Of a DNA stretch of 64,000 bases, positions 15,451 to 24,838 are shown piece by piece. Numbering within the stretch: position 1 is the stretch's first letter; each line of letters starts with the position of its first letter. The stretch comes from Arthrobacter sp. Bz4 (GTDB taxonomy: Bacteria; Actinomycetota; Actinomycetes; Actinomycetales; Micrococcaceae): contig NZ_QDAE01000006.1 in the NCBI RefSeq assembly GCF_003075455.1, positions 111,650 through 175,649 of the forward strand. The letters are read 5' to 3'. The translations under genes were made by a program, and so were the position numbers. The notes below the pieces were generated by a model. The model had not been told where the DNA came from, searched no databases, and saw nothing but the letters and a program-made list of their open reading frames with translations.

Positions 15451-17343
15451 ATGGGCGATCCTTTGCGCCAACTGGTTGAAGACAAGAACCTGAAGGCAAC
15501 CGATCAGAGCGGCATGCCCGTAGTGCACGTCGGCGGGTTGCAAACCCCGGCACCGACCACACACCCAGCTTTAGTCGCGTGGGTGCAGGAGGTTGCCGAC
15601 ATGGTTCAGCCTGACCGGGTGTATTGGGTCGACGGTTCCGAGGCCGAAAACAAGGCGCTGACCGACGAGCTGGTGGACGCCGGAACCCTGCGTCGGCTTA
15701 ACCCTGAAACGTTCCCCAACTCGTTTGCGGCCTTTTCGGACCCCGCGGATGTGGCTCGTGTGGAGGAGCAGACCTTCATCTGCTCCGAAAACGAGCGCGA
15801 CGCTGGGTTCACCAATAACTGGATGGACCCCAGTCAGATGAAGGAGAAGCTGCGAGGCCTCTTCACCGGATCGATGCGCGGGCGCACCATGTACGTGATC
15901 CCTTTTGTAATGGGTCACCTCGATGCGGTGAATCCCAAATTCGGCGTTGAAATCACTGATAGCGCTTACGTAGTCACCTCGATGCGCATCATGGCGAACA
16001 TCGGCACCGAGGTGCTGGAGCGGATGACCGAGCTCAACGCCGAGTACGTGCCGGCGCTGCACTCCCTGGGTGCGCCCCTCGCCGATGGTGAGGCTGACGT
16101 TCCCTGGCCCTGCAACTCGGAAAAGTGGATTGTCCATTTCCCGGAAGAGCGCTCAATCTGGTCGTTTGGATCCGGTTACGGCGGCAACGCCCTGCTGGGC
16201 AAGAAGTGCTATGCCCTGCGGATCGCCTCGGTGATGGCCCGTGATGAGGGCTGGCTGGCTGAGCACATGCTCATCCTCAAGCTCACGTCACCGGAGAACA
16301 AGACCTACTACGTCTCCGCAGCGTTCCCCTCGGCCTGCGGTAAGACCAACCTCGCCCTGCTCGACCCAACTATCGAAGGGTGGAAGGTCGAGACGCTGGG
16401 CGATGACATCACCTGGATGCGGTTCGGTGATGAGGGTGAGCTGCGTGCGATCAACCCCGAAGCCGGATTGTTCGGTGTGGCACCGGGTACGGGCTGGCTG
16501 ACCAATCCGAACGCGATGCGCGCCATCGCCAAGGGTAATTCAGTCTTCACCAACGTTGCGCTGACTGACGATGGCGGAGTCTGGTGGGAAGGAATGACCG
16601 CTGAGGTGCCCGAGCACCTGACCGACTGGCAGGGGAACGACTGGACGCCGTCGTCGGACAAGACGGCGGCCCACCCGAATGCGCGGTTCTGCACGCCGAT
16701 CGACCAGATCGACATGCTTGCCGACGAGTTCAACGACCCCAATGGCGTCGAGATCTCGGCCATCCTGTTTGGCGGCCGCAGGAAAACCACGGTGCCGCTG
16801 GTTACCCAGTCGCGCGACTGGGCCAACGGAATCTTTATGGGGTCAACCCTGTCGTCCGAGACGACGGCCGCCGCCGCTGGCGAGGTGGGTCGAGTTCGCC
16901 GCGATCCGATGGCGATGCTTCCGTTTATCGGGTACGACGCCGGTGACTACCTACGCCACTGGATCACCCTGAGCAGCAAGGCAGATCAGGAGCGACTGCC
17001 GAAAATCTTCCTGGTGAACTGGTTCCGGCGGACCGCCGACGGAGGCTTCGCCTGGCCGGGCTTCGGCGAGAATTCGCGGGTGATGAAATGGGTGATCGAA
17101 CGGCTCGAGGGTACCGCCGATGCCGTCGAGACGCCCATTGGCTATGTGCCGACCGGCGCATCACTTGACCTCACGGGGCTGGATATGACGCCAGAAGAGG
17201 TGGACGCCGCGGTGCGGGTGGATCCCGAGGAGTGGGCGGCCGAGCTGCAGGGTATCGAGGAGTGGTACTCGCGGTTCGGGGAGTCACTGCCGTCCGAGCT
17301 GGAGGATCAGCTGAAGGGCCTCAAGGAGCGATTCGGGGTCTAA
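15451..17343 (+). CDS. pckG: Phosphoenolpyruvate carboxykinase (GTP)
   Basis: Converts oxaloacetate and GTP to phosphoenolpyruvate, CO2 and GDP, the first step of gluconeogenesis. At 630 residues it has the size of the GTP-dependent class. The kinase-1 loop FPSACGKTN spans residues 292-300 with the reactive Cys296, and [11 protein letters not shown] follows as the metal-binding segment. [16 protein letters not shown] and [12 protein letters not shown] are also family marks. GAAGGGA nine bases before the ATG supports the start. The upstream region has a good promoter and a CRP/GlxR-type site, which fits control by carbon source. Confidence 0.97.
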   Translation: MGDPLRQLVEDKNLKATDQSGMPVVHVGGLQTPAPTTHPALVAWVQEVADMVQPDRVYWVDGSEAENKALTDELVDAGTLRRLNPETFPNSFAAFSDPADVARVEEQTFICSENERDAGFTNNWMDPSQMKEKLRGLFTGSMRGRTMYVIPFVMGHLDAVNPKFGVEITDSAYVVTSMRIMANIGTEVLERMTELNAEYVPALHSLGAPLADGEADVPWPCNSEKWIVHFPEERSIWSFGSGYGGNALLGKKCYALRIASVMARDEGWLAEHMLILKLTSPENKTYYVSAAFPSACGKTNLALLDPTIEGWKVETLGDDITWMRFGDEGELRAINPEAGLFGVAPGTGWLTNPNAMRAIAKGNSVFTNVALTDDGGVWWEGMTAEVPEHLTDWQGNDWTPSSDKTAAHPNARFCTPIDQIDMLADEFNDPNGVEISAILFGGRRKTTVPLVTQSRDWANGIFMGSTLSSETTAAAAGEVGRVRRDPMAMLPFIGYDAGDYLRHWITLSSKADQERLPKIFLVNWFRRTADGGFAWPGFGENSRVMKWVIERLEGTADAVETPIGYVPTGASLDLTGLDMTPEEVDAAVRVDPEEWAAELQGIEEWYSRFGESLPSELEDQLKGLKERFGV

Positions 17344-17351
17344 CTTTGGTA

Positions 17352-17391
17352 GACCATGCACCTAGTAGACAAGTCGACTAGGTGCATGGTC
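17352..17391. promoter_or_regulatory. Perfect 15-bp inverted repeat over the padR promoter
   Basis: Arms GACCATGCACCTAGT (17352-17366) and ACTAGGTGCATGGTC (17377-17391) are exact complements around a 10-base centre. The second arm ends 10 bases before the PadR-family start codon. The repeat covers the likely -35 (TAGACA, 17366-17371) and touches the -10 (CATACT, 17391-17396). It fits an autoregulatory operator and may also act as the pckG terminator. Confidence 0.7.
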
Positions 17392-17401
17392 ATACTTTTG
17401 T

Positions 17402-17926
17402 ATGATCCTTTCTCACGTCATTCTGGGCCTGCTCGCCGTTGCCCCAATGACGGGCTATGACCTAAAAAAACGATTCGACACGAGTGTCAACCATTTCTGG
17501 TCTGCCGACAAAGCGCAGATCTACCGCACCCTGAGCAGGCTGGTCACCGACGGCCTTGCTGAGGTGAAGATCGTGCGGCAGATTGGCCTGCCGGACCGTC
17601 AGGAGCACCACATCACCGAGGCCGGTAGAGCCACACTCGGCGAGTGGCTCGTATCTGCACCCGACGCCCACCGGGAACGGGACCCCTTTCTGGCCCGGAT
17701 CTTTTTTTCGGGCACGCTTCAGCGAAGCGAGATTCTTGCGTTGACTGCGCAACGCAGAATGACCGCGGAGTCGTTGCTGAATGAGTTGTTGGCTCAGCTG
17801 GCACCAGGCGAGAGCGCCCCACAGACCCGGGCGGAGTACATGAGATTCGCAACGCTCCGGAACGGTATCAGTCATGTCCGCGCCGAGCTGGAATGGCTGG
17901 ACGAAGTCGAAAAGGATTTGCCATGA
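17402..17926 (+). CDS. PadR-family transcriptional regulator
   Basis: A 174-residue PadR protein. The N-terminal winged helix reads ILGLLAVAPMTGYDLKKRF, then IYRTLSRLVTDGLAEV and DRQEHHITEAGRATL. A helical C-terminal region (residues 95-174) for dimerisation follows, as in the Vir subgroup. There is no ribosome site between the palindrome and the ATG, so the message is probably leaderless and likely autoregulated. It overlaps the hydrolase gene by ATGA, so the two form an operon. The inducer is unknown. Confidence 0.88.
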   Translation: MILSHVILGLLAVAPMTGYDLKKRFDTSVNHFWSADKAQIYRTLSRLVTDGLAEVKIVRQIGLPDRQEHHITEAGRATLGEWLVSAPDAHRERDPFLARIFFSGTLQRSEILALTAQRRMTAESLLNELLAQLAPGESAPQTRAEYMRFATLRNGISHVRAELEWLDEVEKDLP

Positions 17927-18711
17927 CGGCGCTCCAGTTCCCGGTCCTCCACCCGGCGCGAGGCAACGCCTCCGCGTCAGTCGTTTTTCTGCATGGCGGG
18001 AACGTCGCGAACTGGATGTGGCAACCTCAAGTCGAAGCGTTCAATGACTATCAGGTCATCACCCCGGACCTCCCCGGCTTCGGCGCCCGAACTGGCGAGC
18101 GGTGGATAAGCCTGGATCACGCTGCGGACGAGGTGGCTGAGTTGATCAGGGCAAAAGCCGACGGTCCAGTGCATCTGGTGGGGCTTTCCCTTGGAGGTAT
18201 AGTGGCGCTCCGTCTGTTGGCGAGGCATCCACGCCTGGTAACCAGCTCGCTGGTCAGTGGGGTGCCAGCTCTCGGCGTCGACGGCGTCACGGGCGCCCTG
18301 GCCCGAGTGCAGCTTCGATGTTGGGACTATAAATGGTTCTGGCAGTTGCAGGCGCGGGCTTTCAGGCTCCCGGCGGATAGCTATGGCGTGTTTGTGGAAC
18401 ACGGCCTGAGGATGCAGAGCGCCAACGCTCATCGGATGCTGGGTGAAGTGTTCGCAGGCGGCCTGCCGCCCGGGTTGGTTGAGTACCGCGGGCGGCTGCT
18501 GGCGCTCGCCGGCGGCAAGGAACCCCGGGCCATATGCGATGCGCTGAAGGTGATCGCCCGGACCGTTCCCCACGGCGTGGCTGCGGTTGTCCCGGGAATG
18601 CACCATGTCTGGAATGTCGAGGACCCTCCTCTATTCAATGAGGTCGTGCGTCAGTGGATCAACGGGTCGGTGCACGCTGGCCTTAACGTCCCGGACACGA
18701 CCGCCCGGTAG
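17923..18711 (+). CDS. Alpha/beta hydrolase
   Basis: A 262-residue alpha/beta hydrolase. The oxyanion segment HGGNVANWMW is near residue 25, the nucleophile elbow GLSLGG has Ser89, and the catalytic His is in GMHHVWN (residues 227-228). The substrate is unknown. The ATG at 17923 overlaps the padR stop and has AAAGGA seven bases upstream, which makes it better than an in-frame start 30 bases earlier. PadR-linked hydrolases often act on toxic or aromatic compounds, but nothing here fixes the substrate. It runs convergently into manB with six bases between them. Confidence 0.85.
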   Translation: MTALQFPVLHPARGNASASVVFLHGGNVANWMWQPQVEAFNDYQVITPDLPGFGARTGERWISLDHAADEVAELIRAKADGPVHLVGLSLGGIVALRLLARHPRLVTSSLVSGVPALGVDGVTGALARVQLRCWDYKWFWQLQARAFRLPADSYGVFVEHGLRMQSANAHRMLGEVFAGGLPPGLVEYRGRLLALAGGKEPRAICDALKVIARTVPHGVAAVVPGMHHVWNVEDPPLFNEVVRQWINGSVHAGLNVPDTTAR

Positions 18712-18717
18712 GCCCTT

Positions 18718-20124
18718 CTACTGCCGGACCTGCCCCAAGACCTCGTCGGTCAGGGTCCCGAGAATCTGCGGGTCGATCGCTTCGGCATTCAGGCGCAGGT
18801 AAGGCTCCGTGTTCGAGGCGCGGAGGTTGAACCACCAGGACCCGTCATCAGCCGTGAAGGTGAGCCCGTCGAGCTCGTCAACGGTGACACCATCGTTGCC
18901 AAACTCCTCGCGGACGCGGGCAACAGCGGCCGGGACGTCATCCAGGCGCGAGTTGATCTCGCCGGAGGAAAAGTACGGCTCGTACTCGCGGCCGAGGTCG
19001 GAGAGGGGGCCGGGCTGCTCGCCCAGCGCCGCGAGGACATGCATGGCAGCCAACATCCCGGTATCAGCGTTCCAGAAGTCCTTGAAGTAGTAGTGGGCTG
19101 AGTGCTCTCCGCCGAAAACGGCGCCCTCCTCGGCCATCACTGCCTTGATGAACGAGTGTCCCACCCGGGTGCGGACCGGCCGTCCACCCAGCCGTTCGAT
19201 CAGCTCGGGCACGGCCCGGGACGTAATGAGGTTATGGATGACGACCGGGGCGCTCACGCCGGCGGCCTGGGCGCGCACTATTTCTCGGCGTGCCACCATC
19301 GCGGTGACGGCACTCGGCGACACCGGATTCCCAAGTTCGTCAATGACGAAGCAGCGGTCGGCGTCGCCGTCGAACGCAATCCCGATGTCCGCCTGATTGC
19401 TGAGCACTGCTGCCTGCAGGTCCAGGAGGTTCGCCGGTTCCAGTGGGTTGGCCGGGTGGTTTGGGAACGACCCGTCGAGCTCGAAGTACAGGGGGACGAT
19501 GTCGAGGGGGAGGTTCGGAAGCAGCGCATCACCCAGGACGGCGGGAGTGGTCAGCCCGCCCATGCCGTTGCCGGCGTCGACGACCACCTTCAGCGGGCGC
19601 GATCCTGACAGATCCACGAGGGAGCGCAGGTATTCGGCGTACCCGCGAAGCACGTCGCGGACCCCGATGGTGCCGGTTCGTTCCGCCGCGGGGATGTCAC
19701 CGGTGTTCAGGTATCGCTCGGCGAGAGCCTGAATCTCTACCAGCCCCGTCTCGGAGGAGACGGGTACTGCGCCGGGACGGCACATCTTCATCCCGTTGTA
19801 CTCAGCCGGATTATGGCTGGCGGTAAAGGTGACTCCCGCAGCGTCGAGGGTGCCACTGGCGTAATAGAGTTCGTCGGTCGAAATGAGGTCGAGGAGGACG
19901 ACGTCGGCTCCGCGCCGGGTGGCGCCCTTTGCGAAGGCGTTACTGAACTCCGGTGAGGACGGCCGCATATCGCCGCCAACCAGGACAGTGCCGCCAGCGA
20001 GATCGAGTACGTCAACGAACGCAGCGCCTACCGCCTCGACAATTTCGGAGGTGATGCTCTCGCCGACGATGCCGCGCACGTCATAGGCCTTGAAGGACGC
20101 TGAAAGGTCAAAGGATTTAGTCAC
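18718..20124 (-). CDS. manB: Phosphomannomutase / phosphoglucomutase
   Basis: A 468-residue alpha-D-phosphohexomutase that interconverts the 6- and 1-phosphates of mannose or glucose, feeding GDP-mannose and glycolipid synthesis. The phosphoserine loop TASHNPAEYNG has Ser103, the magnesium loop DGDADR is near residues 254-259, the sugar-binding GEHSAHYYF near 341, and a phosphate-binding RASNTEPYLR near the end. The start is GTG at 20124, with TAGACT six bases upstream (leaderless pattern). It is divergent from recQ. Confidence 0.9.
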   Translation of the reverse strand: MTKSFDLSASFKAYDVRGIVGESITSEIVEAVGAAFVDVLDLAGGTVLVGGDMRPSSPEFSNAFAKGATRRGADVVLLDLISTDELYYASGTLDAAGVTFTASHNPAEYNGMKMCRPGAVPVSSETGLVEIQALAERYLNTGDIPAAERTGTIGVRDVLRGYAEYLRSLVDLSGSRPLKVVVDAGNGMGGLTTPAVLGDALLPNLPLDIVPLYFELDGSFPNHPANPLEPANLLDLQAAVLSNQADIGIAFDGDADRCFVIDELGNPVSPSAVTAMVARREIVRAQAAGVSAPVVIHNLITSRAVPELIERLGGRPVRTRVGHSFIKAVMAEEGAVFGGEHSAHYYFKDFWNADTGMLAAMHVLAALGEQPGPLSDLGREYEPYFSSGEINSRLDDVPAAVARVREEFGNDGVTVDELDGLTFTADDGSWWFNLRASNTEPYLRLNAEAIDPQILGTLTDEVLGQVRQ

Positions 20125-20195
20125 GGACAGAGTCTAACCGCTGGCTCCCTCCGGACAAGGGCTGTGGAGGCCAGGTCAAAGGGGTTTCCCACAAC

Positions 20196-20233
20196 CGCAG
20201 TCCCCGCAGGCACGGCTGTCAGCGGGGACTGCG
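20196..20233. promoter_or_regulatory. Perfect 12-bp inverted repeat at the recQ promoter
   Basis: CGCAGTCCCCGC (20196-20207) and GCGGGGACTGCG (20222-20233) enclose 14 bases. The right arm ends in the first base of the recQ -10 box GATACT (20233-20238), so a bound protein would block the promoter. It is not a LexA-type sequence. Confidence 0.55.
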
Positions 20234-20244
20234 ATACTAGGCTC

Positions 20245-22359
20245 ATGGTCGACACCACCACACTTCATGATCAGGCAGCGGTTATTCTGCGGACCCTCGT
20301 TGGACGAGAGGACGCCGAGTTCCACGACGGCCAGTTCGAGGCGATCGAGGCCCTGGTGGACGGTGGCCGCAGGGCCCTCGTGGTCCAGCGCACGGGGTGG
20401 GGGAAGTCGGCCGTCTACTTCGTCGCGAGCCTGCTCCTGCGCGCCCGGGGGGCGGGACCAACGCTGATTGTGTCCCCACTGCTCGCGCTGATGCGGGACC
20501 AGGTCGCGGCTGCGGCGCGTGCCGGGGTGCGTGCCGAAGCGATCAACTCGGCCAACCAGACGGACTGGCAGGAGATCACCGACAAACTCGACAACAACTC
20601 GGTCGACGTTCTTCTGGTGTCACCGGAGCGGCTGAATAACCCGGCGTTCCGGGAACGCCACCTGCCCGAATTGATCCGACGCACCGGGCTCCTGGTCATC
20701 GACGAGGCACACTGCATCTCCGACTGGGGGCATGATTTCCGCCCCGACTACCGCAGGTTGCGTGACCTGATCACCCAATTGCCGGCGGGTGTGCCAGTTC
20801 TGGCGACGACGGCGACCGCCAACTCGAGGGTAGTCAGCGACGTCGAGGAACAGCTGGGGACTGACGGCACCGAAGTATTCACCCTGCGAGGCAAGCTTGC
20901 CCGCGATTCTCTGAGGCTGGGAGTCCTCCGGCTACCGAGCCCCCGGTCTCGCCTCGCGTGGCTGTTGACCCACCTTGATGACCTCCCGGGCAGCGGGATC
21001 ATCTATGCACTGACCGTTTCGGCCGCCGAGGACACGGCACACCTGTTGCGGGCGAACGGCCATCAGGTCCTGGCGTATACCGGCCGGACCGACCCGGCCG
21101 AACGGGAGTCGGCTGAGGCCGCGTTGAAGAACAATGAGGTCAAGGCCCTGATTGCGACCAGCGCACTGGGGATGGGGTTCGACAAGCCGGACCTCGGATT
21201 CGTGGTCCACCTGGGGGCGCCCTCATCACCGGTGGCCTACTACCAGCAGGTGGGGCGTGCGGGCCGTGGCACCCCCAACGCCGACGTCCTGCTCCTGCCG
21301 GGCACTGAGGACCGCGAAATCTGGGAGTACTTCGCCACGTCCTCGATGCCATCGGAGGAGAAGGCAACCCGGGTGCTCGAGGCACTGCAGCCCGGCGCGG
21401 TCCTTTCCACGCCGGCTTTGGAAGCCCGGGTGAATCTTAAACGCACCCCTCTGGAACTGCTGTTGAAGGTCCTTGACGTGGACGGCGCGGTCCGGAAGGT
21501 ACAGGGCGGCTGGGAAAGTACCGGCGCGCAGTGGGTCTACGACAGCGAACGGTATGGGCGGATCGCCAAGGCGCGGATCGCCGAACAGAAGTCCATGTTG
21601 GACTATGAGAACACCACACAGTGCCGGATGGAGTACCTTGCGGCAGCACTCGATGATCCGACAGCTGCGCCGTGTGGGCGGTGTGACAACTGTGCGGGCG
21701 CGTGGTTCTCGGATGAAGTGGCGCATGATGCCTCAGACAGCGCCCAGAAGGCGCTCAGCAGGGTGGGCGTCGAACTTGACCCGCGGGGTCAATGGCCCAG
21801 CGGGATGGACAAGCTGTCGGTCCCGGTCAAGGGACGGATTCCGGCTGGCCAGGCCAACGCGGAGGGCCGGGCGCTGGCCCGACTGACAGATCTAGGGTGG
21901 GGGAGTCGGCTGCGAGAACTGCTGGCTGACACGGCCGAAGATCAGCCGCTGGGCCCGCTGGCCATCGAAGCCTGCGTCTCGGTGCTCGCACAGTGGGGCT
22001 GGGAGACGCGCCCCGTGGCCGTGGTCAGTGTGCCGTCGCGTCGTCGACCGTTGCTGGTCCAGTCGCTGGCCGAGAGTCTCGCCAAGGTGGGCCGTATCCC
22101 GTATCTCGGTGCCCTGCAGACACCGCACGGCTGGCCCAGCGGGGCTCCGGGCGGCAACAGCGCATTCCGGCTTGCAGCAGTTTGGGATCGTTTCGCAGTC
22201 CCCGAGGAGGGGCGAGACTGGTTTGCCGCGAACCCGGGCCCGGTCCTGCTCGTGGACGATCTTGCAGACAGCCGGTGGACCATTACCGTCGCCGGTAAGG
22301 CGTTGCGGGACGCCGGCGCCCAGGAAGTGCTGCCGTTTGTCCTCGCCCTGAAGGCCTGA
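20245..22359 (+). CDS. RecQ-family DNA helicase with C-terminal PRTase-like domain
   Basis: A 704-residue superfamily 2 helicase. Motif I reads QRTGWGKSAVYF, motif II DEAHCISDWGHDFRPDYR is the RecQ hallmark, motif VI is QQVGRAGRG, and a zinc-binding segment with CR and CGRCDNC follows near residue 460. After a RecQ-type winged-helix-like part, the last 115 or so residues differ from E. coli RecQ. The segment VLLVDDLADSRWTITVAGKAL looks like the PRPP loop of type I phosphoribosyltransferases. Unwinding in DNA repair is the expected role of the helicase part; the tail's role is unknown. ATG 20245 is six bases after GATACT. Confidence 0.88.
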   Translation: MVDTTTLHDQAAVILRTLVGREDAEFHDGQFEAIEALVDGGRRALVVQRTGWGKSAVYFVASLLLRARGAGPTLIVSPLLALMRDQVAAAARAGVRAEAINSANQTDWQEITDKLDNNSVDVLLVSPERLNNPAFRERHLPELIRRTGLLVIDEAHCISDWGHDFRPDYRRLRDLITQLPAGVPVLATTATANSRVVSDVEEQLGTDGTEVFTLRGKLARDSLRLGVLRLPSPRSRLAWLLTHLDDLPGSGIIYALTVSAAEDTAHLLRANGHQVLAYTGRTDPAERESAEAALKNNEVKALIATSALGMGFDKPDLGFVVHLGAPSSPVAYYQQVGRAGRGTPNADVLLLPGTEDREIWEYFATSSMPSEEKATRVLEALQPGAVLSTPALEARVNLKRTPLELLLKVLDVDGAVRKVQGGWESTGAQWVYDSERYGRIAKARIAEQKSMLDYENTTQCRMEYLAAALDDPTAAPCGRCDNCAGAWFSDEVAHDASDSAQKALSRVGVELDPRGQWPSGMDKLSVPVKGRIPAGQANAEGRALARLTDLGWGSRLRELLADTAEDQPLGPLAIEACVSVLAQWGWETRPVAVVSVPSRRRPLLVQSLAESLAKVGRIPYLGALQTPHGWPSGAPGGNSAFRLAAVWDRFAVPEEGRDWFAANPGPVLLVDDLADSRWTITVAGKALRDAGAQEVLPFVLALKA

Positions 22360-22417
22360 CCCCGCCGGGGCACTCCAGCACAGGGCTGACCCGGCCGGGG
22401 CATTCCCGCACGGGGCC
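22356..22417. repeat. Imperfect tandem repeat of about 30 bases after recQ
   Basis: Two adjacent units begin CTGACCCCGCCGGGGCA and CTGACCCGGCCGGGGCA, followed by related CTCCAGCACAGGG and TTCCCGCACGGGG. Each unit contains a small CCGG palindrome. Confidence 0.5.
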
Positions 22418-22425
22418 CGGGCAAA

Positions 22426-22461
22426 AGAAAGCACCCCCAACCGAGGCCGGGGGTGCTTTCT
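22426..22461. terminator. Bidirectional terminator of recQ and tRNA-Ser
   Basis: Perfect 13-bp arms AGAAAGCACCCCC (22426-22438) and GGGGGTGCTTTCT (22449-22461) with a 10-base loop, between the convergent recQ and tRNA-Ser(GCT). Confidence 0.85.
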
Positions 22462-22469
22462 GAAAAACG

Positions 22470-22557
22470 CGGAGACGGGGGGATTTGAACCCCCGGTAGG
22501 CTTTAGGCCCACACTTCATTAGCAGTGAAGCCCATTCGGCCGCTCTGGCACGTCTCC
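22470..22557 (-). tRNA. tRNA-Ser (GCT)
   Basis: Class II tRNA on the minus strand. The acceptor GGAGACG pairs with CGTCTCC, discriminator G; the anticodon stem CTTCA/TGAAG encloses CTGCTAA; a long variable arm and TTCAAAT T-loop follow. The anticodon GCT reads AGC and AGU. Confidence 0.95.
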
Positions 22558-22621
22558 AGCGGCTATTACTAGCCACCCAAGGCTACCTGTAAGACGCGGG
22601 CAAGAGCAAAACCGCCGGCAG

Positions 22622-24718
22622 CTATAGGCCGCCGGTCAGCGCCTTCCACAAAAACTCCTGCGACATTACGTGCATGCGGGCCGCTTGCCGGTTATCCGAT
22701 GCGCCGGCATGGCCACCCTCCAGCGCTTCGTGGAACCACACATTGTCGATCGACAGAGCCTTCATCCGGGCCGCCATTTTCCGTGCCTGCACCGGCCCAA
22801 CCCGGTCATCGCTCGTCGCCGTCCAGATCAGGGTGCGCGGATAGTCGACCCCCGACCGTAGCTGGTGGTACGGGGAAAAGGTCTGGACGTACTCCCACTC
22901 CTCGGGCTTATCGGGGTCACCGTATTCGGCGATCCAGGAGTAGCCCGCCGACAGCTTCGTGTAACGACGCATGTCCAGCAGCGGCACACCGCAGGAGATA
23001 GCCCCGAACAGGTGTGGGTAGTGCGTGAGCATGTTCCCCACCAGCAGACCGCCGTTACTGCGTCCGGTGCAGCCGAGGAACTCTGGTCGAGTGACGCCGC
23101 GTGCCACCAGGTCCTCGGCGATCGCCGCGAAATCTTCGTAGGCCCGATGCCGGTTGGCGTGGAGGGCCGCCCGGTGCCAGGCCGGCCCGTACTCACCACC
23201 CCCGCGGATGTTCGCCAGCACGTACACCCCGTGCCTGCCGCTTTCGGTGGTCCGCTCCAACCATCCTCGTCCGATCACTCCCGAGTAGGCGGGAACCATC
23301 GCGTGCTCAAACCCGCCGTAGCCGGACAGGAGGGTGGGGTTTTCCCCGTCGAGTGCCAGCTCCGTCGACGCGACCTGAAAGTAGGGGACCCGGGTCCCAT
23401 CCTTGGACACCGCGAAGTGCTGCTCAACCGTGAACTCGTTGTCATTGAAGAACGACGGCGTCGCCTTGACCTGTTCGTGCGCGCCGCCCACCGTGCCGCG
23501 CAGCAGGGTCGTCGGGGTCAGGAACCCGCTGGCCAGCAGCCAGTAGTCATTCCCGTCGACGTCGTCCTCGTCATCAACGGCGAAGGCGTCAACCGAATGC
23601 AGGGGCGGGCACGCATCAAGCACCTCCGCCCGCCAACGTTCAGAGGGTTTCAGGACACGAATCTCCGAGGACACGTCACTGAGCAGATTCACCAGCAGAT
23701 AGTCCCGCGTCCAGCTCCAGGACTGCAACGACGTCTGCGCGTCGGGCTGGAACAGGACGGTCAACGATCGGTCGCCGGCCAGGAAGGAGTCAAGATCGAC
23801 GCCGAGCAGAGACCCCGAGGCGAACACCGTCCCGTCCACCTCCCAATCGGTGCGCGGCCGCAGGATCAACCACTGCCGGTGCAGTGAAACGTTCACATCG
23901 TCGGGCACATCCAGTCGGACCCACTCACCGTTGTTGCGAAGGTGCGTGCGGCTCGAGTAGAAGTCGATTGTGTCAACGGCGATGTCCCGCTCGAAGCCCG
24001 GTGTCTGATCCCTCATCACCACCGCCATCATGTGGTGCTCGGGGATGTCGAAGTACAGCTCAGCGTCAGCCAGGGACTGCCCCCGCTGCAGCGTGCGCAC
24101 CGTCCGCGGATAGGAACTGGTGGTCATTGACCCTGGCCCGAAGTCGGTGGCCAGATGCAGTGCATCTGGCCCGGCCCAGCTGATCCGACTTTTGGCTGCG
24201 GGAATGTCGAAGCCATCGGCGACGAAGGTCCGGGAGACGACGTCGAATTCGCGGAACCGCCGGGCGTCACCACCGTCAGGGGAAACAGCGATCAGGGCCC
24301 GCTGATACGGCTCGCCGTCGGCGGGCCGGAGGAACATCGCCCCGCCCCACACCCATTCGACGCCTTCGTCGGCGCTGAGCCGGTCAAGGTCCAGCAGCAC
24401 CTCCCACTGAGGCGATGCGGAGTTGTAGCTGTCCCAGTCGGTGCGCCGCCACAGCCCCTTCGGGTGTTCTTCATCGCGCCAGAAGTTGTAGTAGTGCCCG
24501 CCCCGTTTGGAAACCATCGGGATCCGGTCAGTGGAGTCGAGCACCTCCAGGACCCTGCGCTCCATGTCCAGAAAGTCGCCGGTGACGAGCTCTTGCTCGG
24601 TAACAGCGTTCTCGGCGTGAACCCACTGGAGGGGTGACTCACCGTAAATGTCCTCGAGCCAGAGGAACTCGTCGTGGTCGGGGATCGGACCGGAGTGCTG
24701 GTCTGTGGTGGAGGTCAT
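22622..24718 (-). CDS. Prolyl oligopeptidase family serine peptidase (S9)
   Basis: A 698-residue cytoplasmic-type peptidase with no signal peptide. The N-terminal 400 or so residues form the beta-propeller (FLWLEDIYGESPLQWV at the beginning, typical of S9A), and the C-terminal third is the alpha/beta hydrolase domain with nucleophile motif GRSNGGLLVGN near residue 550. The Asp region is ATSDDRVGP and the His is in EGGHAGASDNRQ near the end. It would cleave short peptides, probably after Pro. TAGGAT six bases before the ATG suggests a leaderless message. It is divergent from the FAD-protein gene. Confidence 0.9.
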   Translation of the reverse strand: MTSTTDQHSGPIPDHDEFLWLEDIYGESPLQWVHAENAVTEQELVTGDFLDMERRVLEVLDSTDRIPMVSKRGGHYYNFWRDEEHPKGLWRRTDWDSYNSASPQWEVLLDLDRLSADEGVEWVWGGAMFLRPADGEPYQRALIAVSPDGGDARRFREFDVVSRTFVADGFDIPAAKSRISWAGPDALHLATDFGPGSMTTSSYPRTVRTLQRGQSLADAELYFDIPEHHMMAVVMRDQTPGFERDIAVDTIDFYSSRTHLRNNGEWVRLDVPDDVNVSLHRQWLILRPRTDWEVDGTVFASGSLLGVDLDSFLAGDRSLTVLFQPDAQTSLQSWSWTRDYLLVNLLSDVSSEIRVLKPSERWRAEVLDACPPLHSVDAFAVDDEDDVDGNDYWLLASGFLTPTTLLRGTVGGAHEQVKATPSFFNDNEFTVEQHFAVSKDGTRVPYFQVASTELALDGENPTLLSGYGGFEHAMVPAYSGVIGRGWLERTTESGRHGVYVLANIRGGGEYGPAWHRAALHANRHRAYEDFAAIAEDLVARGVTRPEFLGCTGRSNGGLLVGNMLTHYPHLFGAISCGVPLLDMRRYTKLSAGYSWIAEYGDPDKPEEWEYVQTFSPYHQLRSGVDYPRTLIWTATSDDRVGPVQARKMAARMKALSIDNVWFHEALEGGHAGASDNRQAARMHVMSQEFLWKALTGGL

Positions 24719-24838
24719 ATTTCCATCCTATGCACGCCTTTCCGCTGCACCCATTCCGGCACCGCCGCGCAGGTCCGGCCCCCCCGACGCCGCCAGCCTG
24801 GTTCCTTCCCGTCCTGGCCCAGCGGATACCCTTATCGA

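Noticed and set aside
20196..20233. LexA (SOS) box upstream of recQ
   Set aside because: The palindrome lacks the CGAAC/GTTCG halves of actinobacterial LexA sites.
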